A DNA stretch of 13,027 nucleotides from Flavobacteriaceae bacterium (GCA_013003145.1 JABDLH010000049.1:1-13027); one strand, 5' to 3'. Counted from the stretch's first letter, positions 1-7,836 are shown. The notes: generated by a model from the sequence alone, not told the origin. Program-made: numbers and translations.

Positions 1-1
1 G

Positions 2-865
2 GTCAAACAAAAAGTGCTGGTGCCGGTTCTCGCCTGTGCCGCAGCCCCGGTGATCGCTTTTCTGTTATCATCCTATCGTCCGCTGGGGGCGGAAGGGAGC
101 TTTTTTGAAGACCAGAACATCGTAAACGTGATCTTTAAGTTGGTAGGAGTAACCATACTGTTATACCTGGGTTATATTATGTTTAAAGCAACCCTTGATG
201 AACGTAAGAAACTCTTCATGGCTGTGCTGATCACATTTTTCATGACTATTTTCTGGGGTTTCCATGAGCTTTCCGGGAGTGTGATTACCCTCTTTGCAGA
301 GCGTAACGTGAACCTGAGTATCGTGGATGCGGCGCAGACCAATGCGCTTAATTCCATGTATATCATAATTCTCTCCATACCAATTTCACTATTGTTCACC
401 TATCTCTCCAAGAAGAAGCTGAACCCGAGAACTCCTTATAAGTTCGGGATGGGACTTGCATTTGCTGGGATCAGTTTTTACATCCTGGCCTTGAGTGGTG
501 GCAGTGCCGACGAAAACGGGATGGTTCCCTTCAGCTATCTGTTGATCATGTATTTCCTGATCTCGGTAGGGGAATTATTTATGTCCCCGGTTGGTCTTTC
601 AAAGATCACGGATCTTTCGCCCAAACGGATCGTGGCCTTTATGATGGGAGTCTGGTTCCTGTCTTCGGCTTTTGCCTTCCAGGTGGTCGGCTTTATCGGG
701 AAGCAACTCGCGGTAGAGAGTACTGATGCCAATGTGGGTGGTTTTGAATCCCTGGATATCTATATTAATGGATTTGAACTGATCGCACAGTATGCCTTAG
801 GGGCCGCTGTTATTGTTTTGGTGACTGCACCGCTGATGAAAAGGCTGATGGGAGACGTTCATTAG
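2..865 (+). CDS. POT/PTR2-family peptide:H+ symporter, 3' part (5' end outside window)
   Basis: C-terminal portion (287 codons visible) of a proton-coupled oligopeptide transporter of the major facilitator superfamily, which imports di- and tripeptides across the inner membrane. The frame is open to the left edge, so the GTG at 14 is internal and the true start is upstream. About eight hydrophobic helices are visible. Family marks are the TM7 stretch FWGFHELSGS, which keeps the conserved Glu but has Leu where FEQ is usual; LFAERN; NALNSM before TM8; and GELFMSPVGLS near TM10. It ends in a lysine/arginine-rich tail after the last helix. It is the upstream neighbour and paralogue of the gene at 994, separated by 128 bases with no hairpin terminator seen, so the two may be co-transcribed. 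Family is clear; exact substrate is not. Confidence 0.93.
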   Translation, partial: VKQKVLVPVLACAAAPVIAFLLSSYRPLGAEGSFFEDQNIVNVIFKLVGVTILLYLGYIMFKATLDERKKLFMAVLITFFMTIFWGFHELSGSVITLFAERNVNLSIVDAAQTNALNSMYIIILSIPISLLFTYLSKKKLNPRTPYKFGMGLAFAGISFYILALSGGSADENGMVPFSYLLIMYFLISVGELFMSPVGLSKITDLSPKRIVAFMMGVWFLSSAFAFQVVGFIGKQLAVESTDANVGGFESLDIYINGFELIAQYALGAAVIVLVTAPLMKRLMGDVH

Positions 866-993
866 ATAAATGGATTAATCAGTACCTCCCGTTATTCGCT
901 GCTCATGGCATTCCGGATCTAATTTTAAGGTAGTATTGTGCCGACATAGACGGAACTTTATTATTTTGGTAGCAACCAATTAGAGCCAACCAG

Positions 994-2757
994 ATGAATA
1001 CTGATATCGAGAATTTATTTAAAGATAAAGTGCTCGGCCACCCGGCCGGGCTTTTTGTATTGTTCTTTACCGAAATGTGGGAGCGTTTTTCCTTTTATGG
1101 AATGCGGGTACTGTTAGTGCTATTTCTTACCGCACCGGTGATAGGTGATAATCCCGGCTGGGAATGGCCGAGAGAACATGCGCTAGCCCTAATAGGCACC
1201 TATGCTTCCCTGCTATACCTGACCCCGATCCTCGGCGGCTATATAGCCGATAAATTGATCGGGTACAAAAAAGCGATCATCATCGGCTGTTTTATTATGA
1301 CCCTGGGTCACGCCTGTATGGCTATAGAAACGGTATGGTCACTGTACGTTGGATTGGCCTTCCTTATTATCGGTACCGGGTTTTTTAAACCCAATATTAC
1401 CTCCGTGATTTCTGAGATGTATCGTGGGAAGGAATCCAAGAAAGACGGGGCATATACCATATTTTACATGGGGGTCAATGCAGGGGCCTTCTTCGGGATG
1501 ATGCTCTGTGGTTACCTGGCGGAGAATTACGGTTGGTCCTGGGGCTTCGGGCTTGCAGGTATCTTCATGTTTCTCGGGATGCTGCAATTCTGGCTTGCCA
1601 GCCCGCTTTTTGGCAGGATAGGAGATAAGCCTATGAAAACATCTGAAGTCCTTGGTGAGAGCTCTGAAGCTGAACCCGATCTGGATGAAGAAAAACTGAA
1701 TCCTTTTACGCCCTTCGACTACCTGTTGATCATATTGTCTTCTCTTGGAGGGCTATTATATCTTTTCAATGATCCGATCTCAAAAATTGAAGGCATCAAT
1801 TTCCTGGACTTTGTATTGTTCGGGATGGACGGGTCTAACGCAACCGTCCTGCTATCGCTAATTTTGTTTTTAATTCTTATCGTTAGCCGTACACTGCGCT
1901 ATACCCCGGTGATCCGGAATCGTATTTTTGCTGTTGCCATATTCGGGCTTTTTACGGTCATCTTTTTTGCCACGTTTGAGCAGAACCTGGGAACTATGAC
2001 CATTTTTGCAAGAGATTATACCAACCGTTCCCTGACGGGATCTGCTTCCCTGGTCTTTAAAATAGTGGACGCTCTTTTAACTACCGTTCCCATGATGATC
2101 ATCACCTGGGTGCTGTACCTCTTATTCAAGAAAACTTATTCCAGGATACCCTGGTCCAATTGGGCCTTGGGAATCGCTTTTGCAGGGATATGGGGATTGC
2201 TCATTTTCAGACTGTACGATAAGTTTGCACAGGAGGGGAACGAAGTAGAGGCCAGTTGGTTTGCCATTCTGAACTCTTTCTTCATTATTACATTGGCGCC
2301 TTTGTTCTCCAGGTGGTGGGAAAGTAAATACAACCCCAGTGCCGCACATAAATACGGGATCGGGCTTATATTGCAGGGTTTGGGTTTCGGGGTATTGGTT
2401 TTCGGTACTCTTAGCATACCACAGGGAGCGGCAACCGCATCAGTTAGTATGATCTACCTTATTCTTTCTTATCTCCTGATCACCTCCGGGGAACTATGTG
2501 TCTCACCCGTAGGATTGTCCTACCTGAGCAAGTTGGTGCCCCCGCGAATGATCGGGTTCATGTTTGGAATCTGGTATCTGGCCATCGCCATCGGTCAGAA
2601 ATTGGCAGGTACCTTGGGGGGAATGATAGACCAGATCACTGCTGAATACTCGCTCAGCAGCTTCTTCCTAATCTTTACGGTCTTATGTATCGGGATCGGC
2701 TTTATCTCTATAATTCTTAACAGGCCATTAAAACGGATGATGCATGGAATCAGGTAA
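994..2757 (+). CDS. POT/PTR2-family peptide:H+ symporter with extra helical insert
   Basis: Complete 587-residue proton-coupled oligopeptide transporter of the inner membrane. The N-terminal signature is E27-x-x-E30-R31-F-S-F-Y35-G36, the proton/peptide-binding ExxERFxYYG motif. The second family signature, FYMGVNAGAFFG, lies around residues 155-167, and GELCVSPVGLS lies near TM10. TM7 carries FEQN at 328-331. It is longer than the usual 450-510 residues. The excess is mainly a block around residues 343-416, between TM7 and TM8, with two additional hydrophobic segments; the neighbouring paralogue has only about a dozen residues there. The ATG start is chosen because the family N-terminus follows directly. 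Upstream, TTG at 936-938 and TTATTTTG at 961-968 are 22 bases apart, only a poor match to a Bacteroidota promoter. The stop is one base from the convergent comEC stop. Confidence 0.96.
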   Translation: MNTDIENLFKDKVLGHPAGLFVLFFTEMWERFSFYGMRVLLVLFLTAPVIGDNPGWEWPREHALALIGTYASLLYLTPILGGYIADKLIGYKKAIIIGCFIMTLGHACMAIETVWSLYVGLAFLIIGTGFFKPNITSVISEMYRGKESKKDGAYTIFYMGVNAGAFFGMMLCGYLAENYGWSWGFGLAGIFMFLGMLQFWLASPLFGRIGDKPMKTSEVLGESSEAEPDLDEEKLNPFTPFDYLLIILSSLGGLLYLFNDPISKIEGINFLDFVLFGMDGSNATVLLSLILFLILIVSRTLRYTPVIRNRIFAVAIFGLFTVIFFATFEQNLGTMTIFARDYTNRSLTGSASLVFKIVDALLTTVPMMIITWVLYLLFKKTYSRIPWSNWALGIAFAGIWGLLIFRLYDKFAQEGNEVEASWFAILNSFFIITLAPLFSRWWESKYNPSAAHKYGIGLILQGLGFGVLVFGTLSIPQGAATASVSMIYLILSYLLITSGELCVSPVGLSYLSKLVPPRMIGFMFGIWYLAIAIGQKLAGTLGGMIDQITAEYSLSSFFLIFTVLCIGIGFISIILNRPLKRMMHGIR

Positions 2758-2758
2758 T

Positions 2759-4762
2759 TCAATCCCCGGGGTCTAATAACAGGGCTCCGTCCGTTCCGGT
2801 GTAGTGGAATGGGATACCGCGATCCTGGCAACTCTTCCGCCAGCGATCCACGTAGCTGTGATAATTACTGCCATCTGCGATGATCATTTGGGGGTTGTTA
2901 TGGTCTATCCAACGGTCTAGGTGTAGGTTGGGTGAGTTGGTAAGCAGCACCCACCTGGGATTAAGGGTGAGCTGATACACGGGAGTGTTTTTACCCACAA
3001 TTACTAGATCAGCTCTTCGATACTCGTAGAAATTACCCAGGGACCGGTGTTGCTGCCTCCTGATATTTTCTCCGATACTGAAAGCTCGTGTGGATCGGGC
3101 AGGGATATCATCATTAGTGTATATGGTCATGCTTTGACCGGCCTGGTGCAATAACTGTGTTTTACTACCTTGGTGCATGATCCACAGGTTTTCTTCCTCC
3201 GACGTTCTAAGAAGGACGAATATGGAATAGAGCTGTAAGATCAGGAATATCCAACAGCCGATAAGGATCCTTCGCAGTGAAGGTTTTTCTAGACACCATA
3301 AGAAACTAATCACCAGGCAGACGCTTATGATCAGCATTGGAAAGTCAAAACTGATCTCGCTGAAAATAAAATCCTGCTGATCGGAGATCCAGTGAACCAG
3401 CTGGTTTTGCGTATGGATTATAGAGTGATAGAGGGCTGCGAGAAATTTCGGTAAACTTCCAACAGCGGCCAAAATAGTGATAAAGATGCCCCCACCGAGA
3501 ATAATTCCAAGGAATGGGATGATGAGAAGGTTACTTATAAAGAATAATCCTGGGAACTGGTGGAAGTAATAAAGACTTAACGGAAGTACGCCTAGCTGTG
3601 CCGTGAAACTTACAACGGTGAGCTGCCAGGTTCTTCTGAGTATAAGGTTTTTGGGTGACCAAAGTCTGCAGATCCTGGGATAACCCCATAATATGCAGAG
3701 TACAGCGGCATAACTCAACTGGAAACCGACCTGGAATAAAAGGCCGGGATTAATGAGTAACAGTATAAAGAACATGGAAAGGGCCAGGATGTTAAAACTA
3801 TTACTGGGCCTGTTCAGGTAGAGTGCGTAGGCAACAAAGGAGAACATGGCCACTGCCCGGAGTACAGAGGGTGTAAAACCGGCAATCAATGCATAAGACC
3901 ATAGGATAGTTACCAGCAATATTAATTTGAAGACGGCACCCCTCGGTGAGCGATCCAAAAAACCCAATAGAAAATGAAAGATGTAAAGAAGAATGCCTAC
4001 GTGCAATCCTGATACGGCCAGTATGTGTATTGCGCCGGCATTTTTATAGGCGGTGTAAGTGTCCTCCTCAATATCAATTCGGTCACCCAGGAGTAGCGCC
4101 TGTATAATGGCCAGTTCCTGTCCTTTAAAGCCTGAAGAGTGGAGGGAATCTGTCAGCATTTTCCTGAATGATGCCGCGATCCCCGGTAAGGTATTCGAAT
4201 TAGCAGATAAAACCTGATAACTTCCCGGTGCAGGTCTTAAGCGGGAATACACCCCTAATTCCTGCAAATAGGTTTTGTAATTGAACTGGTGGGGGTTTAA
4301 AGGGGGCCTGATGGCTTCCATCTCTGCCATTGCTATCAGTTCCTGGTCGATCAGCAAACGGCGCTGAGAGGAGTCTGCAGTCAGGTTAAGGAGAATCTGC
4401 CCTTTGCTACTGTTGGTATTAATATGAAGGATGTCTGCAAGGTATTGATCCGAATAGGCAGTCGATTTCAGGACCTTCCTGATTTTTAAATGCCATTGAT
4501 GGGTGCCTTGAGGCCAGGGGTCAGGTTTTTCTCTTGTAAGTTTAATGCTGAGAATGCCCAGGAGCAAAACCGTGATAGCAACCGCTATTTCGAAAGTATA
4601 GCTGTGGCGATCTCTTTGATTGTAATGTATGCCAAGGTAACAAAGACCGCTTAATACCAATAATAAAATAATCCAAGTTTGGATATCTATATAGCGGGAG
4701 AGGCCTATACCGAATGCCAGGCAGAAGGTGAGCTGAATCGGTATGAACCGAAGCGCCGTCAT
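2759..4762 (-). CDS. comEC: ComEC/Rec2-family DNA-uptake membrane channel, without catalytic MBL motif
   Basis: Inner-membrane channel that passes single-stranded DNA into the cytoplasm during natural transformation. Start: ATG at 4762, giving 667 residues; its A is also the last base of the preceding TGA (TGATG overlap). A longer version from a TTG at 4801 would lie wholly inside the upstream gene and is less likely. Parts in order: N-terminal helices and a DUF4131-like soluble region to about residue 190; the multi-helix Competence domain at about 210-520, with the diagnostic HILAVSGLHVG at 246-256; then a soluble tail, 523-667. The tail ends like a ComEC metallo-beta-lactamase domain (ADGSNY at 629-634, then TGTDGALLL), but the HxHxDH metal motif is absent, so it is probably catalytically inactive. 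As far as I recall, this short form is usual in flavobacteria. Translation is likely coupled to the NlpC/P60 gene. Confidence 0.92.
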   Translation of the reverse strand: MTALRFIPIQLTFCLAFGIGLSRYIDIQTWIILLLVLSGLCYLGIHYNQRDRHSYTFEIAVAITVLLLGILSIKLTREKPDPWPQGTHQWHLKIRKVLKSTAYSDQYLADILHINTNSSKGQILLNLTADSSQRRLLIDQELIAMAEMEAIRPPLNPHQFNYKTYLQELGVYSRLRPAPGSYQVLSANSNTLPGIAASFRKMLTDSLHSSGFKGQELAIIQALLLGDRIDIEEDTYTAYKNAGAIHILAVSGLHVGILLYIFHFLLGFLDRSPRGAVFKLILLVTILWSYALIAGFTPSVLRAVAMFSFVAYALYLNRPSNSFNILALSMFFILLLINPGLLFQVGFQLSYAAVLCILWGYPRICRLWSPKNLILRRTWQLTVVSFTAQLGVLPLSLYYFHQFPGLFFISNLLIIPFLGIILGGGIFITILAAVGSLPKFLAALYHSIIHTQNQLVHWISDQQDFIFSEISFDFPMLIISVCLVISFLWCLEKPSLRRILIGCWIFLILQLYSIFVLLRTSEEENLWIMHQGSKTQLLHQAGQSMTIYTNDDIPARSTRAFSIGENIRRQQHRSLGNFYEYRRADLVIVGKNTPVYQLTLNPRWVLLTNSPNLHLDRWIDHNNPQMIIADGSNYHSYVDRWRKSCQDRGIPFHYTGTDGALLLDPGD

Positions 4763-5325
4763 CAGAGGATACGGGCCGCCTTGACAAAGGCGTAATTCCA
4801 ATATCCTTCTTTGAGAGAGGAAACTATGACCCCGCGTGAGGTCGTTGAATGGATGAACTTGATATCATCCCCGTCTACATCTACAACCAGTCCTACATGG
4901 TTGATCTTATTATTTCTTCGGCCGGTGGTAAAAAAAAGAAGGTCACCCTTGTCTACCTGTTCTACCCTGATACGTTTTCCTTCTTCGGCCATCTGGTGAG
5001 ATACTCTTGGAAGTGGCACATTGTGTTCTCCGAAGGCCACATAGAGCAATCCTGAGCAGTCCATCCCGCTTTGAGTCGTTCCGCCGTACTTGTATTTTAC
5101 TCCGGAATAATTTAGTGCAGTGCTGATGATCCTGTCGGCTTTTTTGTTGGAATCGGGAATTGCAATATCTGCGGCATCATTAGTTGTGGTAAGATCGGGC
5201 TTTTCTGTGACCGGGCTTGCAGAAACACTGACTTTTCGCTCTTCAGAATTGGAAGTGCTTCTCTTTACTCCGCCGCAGCTGGCGAGTAATAACAACAGTA
5301 TAAGGGAGGTAATTCTGCGGTCCAT
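4762..5325 (-). CDS. NlpC/P60-family lipoprotein (putative peptidoglycan endopeptidase)
   Basis: 187-residue secreted lipoprotein. Residues 1-17 form a lipoprotein signal (MDRR, hydrophobic run, lipobox LASC with Cys17). Residues 18-60 are a polar, Ser/Thr-rich linker. Residues 61-187 are an NlpC/P60 papain-like domain. Catalytic Cys90 sits in GMDCSG, the expected His143 in NHVGLVVD, and the third polar residue is His159 in FIHSTT. Family members such as Spr/MepS and YkfC cleave peptide cross-links or stems in peptidoglycan, here probably in the periplasm from a membrane anchor. The last base of the gene is the first base of the comEC start codon. It begins 111 bases after lpxB and has its own candidate promoter (5354-5361), so it may start an NlpC-comEC unit as well as being read through from surE. 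The exact bond cleaved cannot be told. Confidence 0.93.
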   Translation of the reverse strand: MDRRITSLILLLLLASCGGVKRSTSNSEERKVSVSASPVTEKPDLTTTNDAADIAIPDSNKKADRIISTALNYSGVKYKYGGTTQSGMDCSGLLYVAFGEHNVPLPRVSHQMAEEGKRIRVEQVDKGDLLFFTTGRRNNKINHVGLVVDVDGDDIKFIHSTTSRGVIVSSLKEGYWNYAFVKAARIL

Positions 5326-5353
5326 CCAAGGAAACTTAAGTGCTCTTGGTTCT

Positions 5354-5361
5354 CAAAATTA
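5354..5361 (-). promoter_or_regulatory. candidate -7 promoter element upstream of NlpC/P60-comEC
   Basis: On the minus strand this reads TAATTTTG, an exact match to the Bacteroidota -7 consensus TAnnTTTG, 28 bases upstream of the NlpC/P60 start codon. That would leave a 5' leader of roughly 20 bases. No clear TTG is found at the expected -33 position, so the call rests on the -7 box and its location. The leader could form a weak 5-bp hairpin (CCAAG 5326-5330 with CTTGG 5345-5349, plus-strand coordinates) just before the start codon. Confidence 0.4.
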
Positions 5362-5424
5362 AGGAAAAATTTCTATGTCGGTCCTTTCCTACGTCAAATT
5401 CACCCATTGTCAATTAAGGAAAAA
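5357..5424. repeat. 13-bp direct repeat pair in lpxB-NlpC/P60 intergenic region
   Basis: AATTAAGGAAAAA occurs exactly at 5357-5369 and again at 5412-5424, a period of 55 bases. The copy nearer the NlpC/P60 gene overlaps its candidate -7 promoter box. The repeat may be a regulator site or a duplicated promoter fragment; AT-rich low complexity makes chance possible. Confidence 0.5.
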
Positions 5425-5436
5425 GGAACAACCTGA

Positions 5437-6564
5437 CTATTTCCGTGCCTCATTCAAGCCAGAAATAATAAGCTGGGCAGCTTTTTTACTGGCGCCACGC
5501 CCTCCCAGTTTTTGCCGCAATTCCTCGTAAGCACTGAGCTGCTCCTGGCGTTTGGGCCCTTCTAGTATCTTGGCTAGTTCCTTGGCGAGTTTTTCTTTGG
5601 TCAGGTCTCCTTGAATCAATTCTTTGACCACTTCTTTTCCCATAATCAGGTTCACCAGGGATATATAATCCAGGGTAATGATCCTTTTGGCGATCTGGTA
5701 AGAGATCCAGTTGCCCTTATAACATACAACCTGCGGTACTTTAAAAAGAGCTGTTTCCAGTGTGGCGGTGCCGCTGGTCACTAGTGCGGCATGGGATATG
5801 CTCAACAGCTCATAGGTCTTATTTTTTACAAAACTTACATTGTGCTGTTTTACGAAAGTTTGGTAAAAGGAATCTTCCAAACTTGGGGCCCCGGCGATGA
5901 CGAACTGGAAATCATTCATCTCCGTGGCCACGGAAAGCATCACATCCAGGGTTTTCTGCACCTCCTGCACCCTGCTCCCGGGCAAGAGGGCTATAACAGG
6001 TTTATCGGGGAGAAGATGGTGTTCTTTTTTAAAGGCATCTGCGGATACTGCAGGAGTATTGGCAATGGCATCGATCAGGGGGTGTCCCACAAAATGCACT
6101 GGGAAATCGTGTTTATTCTCGTAAAAGTCTTTTTCAAAAGGTAGGATGACGAACATCGCATCTATGTCCCTCTTGATCTTATTGATCCTGCCTTCCCTGG
6201 AGGCCCATATTTGTGGGGAAATGTAGTAGTTAGTTCTGTAACCCTGTTCTTTTGCCCATTTCGCGATCCGCAGGTTAAAACCCGAGAAGTCTATAAAAAT
6301 GATGACATCCGGATCAAATTGTTCTATATCCTCCTTGCAAAAAGAAATATTCCGGAAAATGCTCCTCAAGTTGGCAATCACTTCAAAGAAACCCATGAAG
6401 GCCATGGATTTATAATGCTTTGCAAGTGTGCCCCCGGCTTTTTGCATAAGATCACCTCCCCAGCATCGAAGCTGTGCATCGGGGTCCTGAACCCGTAGTT
6501 CGCGGATGAGGTTAGAGCCATGAAGATCGCCGGATGCTTCCCCGGCTATGATATAATATTTCAT
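5437..6564 (-). CDS. lpxB: lipid-A-disaccharide synthase
   Basis: LpxB, a GT19 peripheral-membrane glycosyltransferase. It joins UDP-2,3-diacylglucosamine and lipid X (2,3-diacylglucosamine 1-phosphate) into the lipid A disaccharide, on the cytoplasmic face of the inner membrane. The 375 residues are close to the usual length (382 in E. coli). Motifs in order: GEASGDLHG at 8-16, YYISPQIWASR at 113-123, HPLID at 161-165, LPGSR at 194-198 and TSGTATLE at 263-270 (nucleotide-sugar binding side), then SLVNLI at 302-307. The tail from about 340 is charged and helical. Its ATG lies one base after the stop of the 94-residue membrane protein gene, so it is almost certainly co-transcribed with surE. 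The 111 bases downstream contain no convincing hairpin terminator. Confidence 0.98.
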   Translation of the reverse strand: MKYYIIAGEASGDLHGSNLIRELRVQDPDAQLRCWGGDLMQKAGGTLAKHYKSMAFMGFFEVIANLRSIFRNISFCKEDIEQFDPDVIIFIDFSGFNLRIAKWAKEQGYRTNYYISPQIWASREGRINKIKRDIDAMFVILPFEKDFYENKHDFPVHFVGHPLIDAIANTPAVSADAFKKEHHLLPDKPVIALLPGSRVQEVQKTLDVMLSVATEMNDFQFVIAGAPSLEDSFYQTFVKQHNVSFVKNKTYELLSISHAALVTSGTATLETALFKVPQVVCYKGNWISYQIAKRIITLDYISLVNLIMGKEVVKELIQGDLTKEKLAKELAKILEGPKRQEQLSAYEELRQKLGGRGASKKAAQLIISGLNEARK

Positions 6565-6565
6565 T

Positions 6566-6850
6566 TTAGGTGATCTTGTAATAGAGGATGACCAATGCAG
6601 TTAACACGGTGGCCATAAGCACACCCTTAGCACGGTTATCCCTTCTTATCCTTAAGAACCCGAAAAAAGCGAGCAGGTTCAGAATTGCACCCAGCGCTAA
6701 AAGGCTGCCCACATGTTCTTGTTCTACTGCAGCATGCCAGGTGTCTGTGATGCTCAGATCCGAGAAGAGGAGAATATATAATAAGGTTCCGATGGTGTTG
6801 GCGATCAGGCCCACGAGGAACCCGGTAAGAATGTCTTTTTTACTGTTCAT
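6566..6850 (-). CDS. small three-helix membrane protein of unknown function between surE and lpxB
   Basis: 94-residue protein that I do not recognise as a characterised family. Start: ATG at 6850, overlapping the surE stop in TAATG; a start 12 bases further upstream would lie within surE and is less likely. It has three hydrophobic segments, at about 6-29, 48-69 and 77-92, with a polar loop at 30-47 (Asp, Thr, His, Glu) and a basic loop RIRRDNRAKG between helices 2 and 3. The basic loop suggests that side is cytoplasmic, which would put the N-terminus outside. Its stop is one base from the lpxB start, so it sits inside a tightly packed three-gene run. Context suggests an envelope or lipid A related role, but nothing in the sequence gives a catalytic function. 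Confidence 0.85.
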   Translation of the reverse strand: MNSKKDILTGFLVGLIANTIGTLLYILLFSDLSITDTWHAAVEQEHVGSLLALGAILNLLAFFGFLRIRRDNRAKGVLMATVLTALVILYYKIT

Positions 6851-7623
6851 TATAAATTCCAATTATTAATATCCTGAATGGCGTGGTGTGCGGTAAGGTC
6901 AAATTGGGTCGGAACTACGGAGATATATCCCTGGGATAGTGCCCATTCGTCTGTATCCTCGCCTTTGTCCAGTAATTCAAATTCACCGGTCAACCAATAG
7001 TAATCCTTACCCATAGGGTTGGTACGCTTGTCAAATTTTTCCTTCCAATTGGCCCGGGCCTGCCTGCAGATCTTTATGCCCTTTAATGCTGACTTTTCCA
7101 GGGGAGGAATATTTACATTAAGTACTACTCCTTTAGGAATGCCATGTTCTATGGCTTGCTTTACGATCCTGATGATATGGTCCCTTGCGGGTTCAAAATC
7201 TGCTTCCCAGGAATAGTCGCACAGGGAAAACCCTATGGCCGGAACTCCTTCAATCCCGGCTTCGATTGCTGCACTCATGGTGCCGGAATATATCACATTG
7301 ATGCTGCTGTTAGAGCCATGGTTGATCCCACTCACACAAATATCAGGTTTCCTGTCCAGTAATTCCTGCAAGGCCAGCTTTACACAATCTGCCGGGGTGC
7401 CGCTGCAACTGTATTCTAAAGGAGCTTCATCTTCCAAATCTATACTCACTTTCTTAGAGTAAAGGGTGCTGTCCAGGGTAATGGCGTGTCCCATTCCGGA
7501 TTGTGGACTATCTGGTGCTACGACAACAACATCACCAACCGCTCTCATGTAAGAAATCAGGGCACGTAAGCCCGGGGCCGTGATCCCATCATCGTTGGTA
7601 ACCAGGATAAGAGGTTTTTGCAT
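6850..7623 (-). CDS. surE: 5'/3'-nucleotidase SurE (stationary-phase survival protein)
   Basis: SurE, a cytoplasmic metal-dependent phosphatase that removes phosphate from nucleoside 5'- and 3'-monophosphates and, in some species, short polyphosphate. The 257 residues match the family. The metal site is visible as D11 and D12 in VTNDDG, S42 in QSGMG and N101 in SGINHG, equivalent to D8, D9, S39 and N92 of E. coli SurE. The stretch SGTMSAAIEAG at about 113-123 is also typical. It is the first gene of the leftward block. Its TAA overlaps the ATG of the next gene by one base (TAATG), implying translational coupling. Its start is the ATG at 7623, directly before the conserved N-terminal strand. 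Confidence 0.98.
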   Translation of the reverse strand: MQKPLILVTNDDGITAPGLRALISYMRAVGDVVVVAPDSPQSGMGHAITLDSTLYSKKVSIDLEDEAPLEYSCSGTPADCVKLALQELLDRKPDICVSGINHGSNSSINVIYSGTMSAAIEAGIEGVPAIGFSLCDYSWEADFEPARDHIIRIVKQAIEHGIPKGVVLNVNIPPLEKSALKGIKICRQARANWKEKFDKRTNPMGKDYYWLTGEFELLDKGEDTDEWALSQGYISVVPTQFDLTAHHAIQDINNWNL

Positions 7624-7641
7624 TTGGCATACTTTATGGGG

Positions 7642-7649
7642 TAAAAATA
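7642..7649 (-). promoter_or_regulatory. weak candidate -7 element for surE operon
   Basis: On the minus strand this reads TATTTTTA, seven of eight positions of TAnnTTTG, about 20 bases upstream of the surE ATG. No clear TTG lies 17-20 bases further upstream. Location is right; sequence support is modest. Confidence 0.25.
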
Positions 7650-7818
7650 CGTTTTAAACTGGGAAATGCCGAATGGATATGCCGTGCAATTACGGACATT
7701 CCTGCCTCTGAAGAAATGTCAGGTGATAATGGGGCGATTAAAGCTTTTTTCGCCGCTAAGCTGTCAGGGGGAAATCGCCGGAACATGCCCAAATACGGCG
7801 TTTAACATAAAATTAATT

Positions 7819-7836
7819 CTTAAACTGCTTAAACTG
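7819..7836. repeat. 9-bp perfect tandem repeat upstream of prc
   Basis: CTTAAACTG is repeated twice back to back at 7819-7827 and 7828-7836. The 9-base core TTAAACTGG also occurs at 7654-7662 at the other end of the intergenic region. The tandem pair lies just upstream of the candidate prc -33 box, where an activator could sit. Function is unknown. Confidence 0.6.

Noticed and set aside
1040..1060. GC-rich palindrome CCCGGCCGGG followed by T near the start of the second transporter
   Set aside because: It lies within codons for the conserved N-terminus, has almost no loop, and is explained by coding sequence; not a terminator.
2764..2771. CCCCGGGG palindrome at the POT/comEC junction as a terminator
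   Set aside because: There is no loop and no T-run, and it encodes the last residues of ComEC (DPGD).
4763..4801. Upstream TTG start for comEC, adding 13 residues
   Set aside because: It would lie entirely within the NlpC/P60 gene; the ATG at 4762 gives the TGATG coupling also seen (as TAATG) after surE.
5791..6144. 117-codon frame antisense to lpxB
   Set aside because: Opposite a certain gene; the product resembles no family and no promoter or ribosome binding site stands out.
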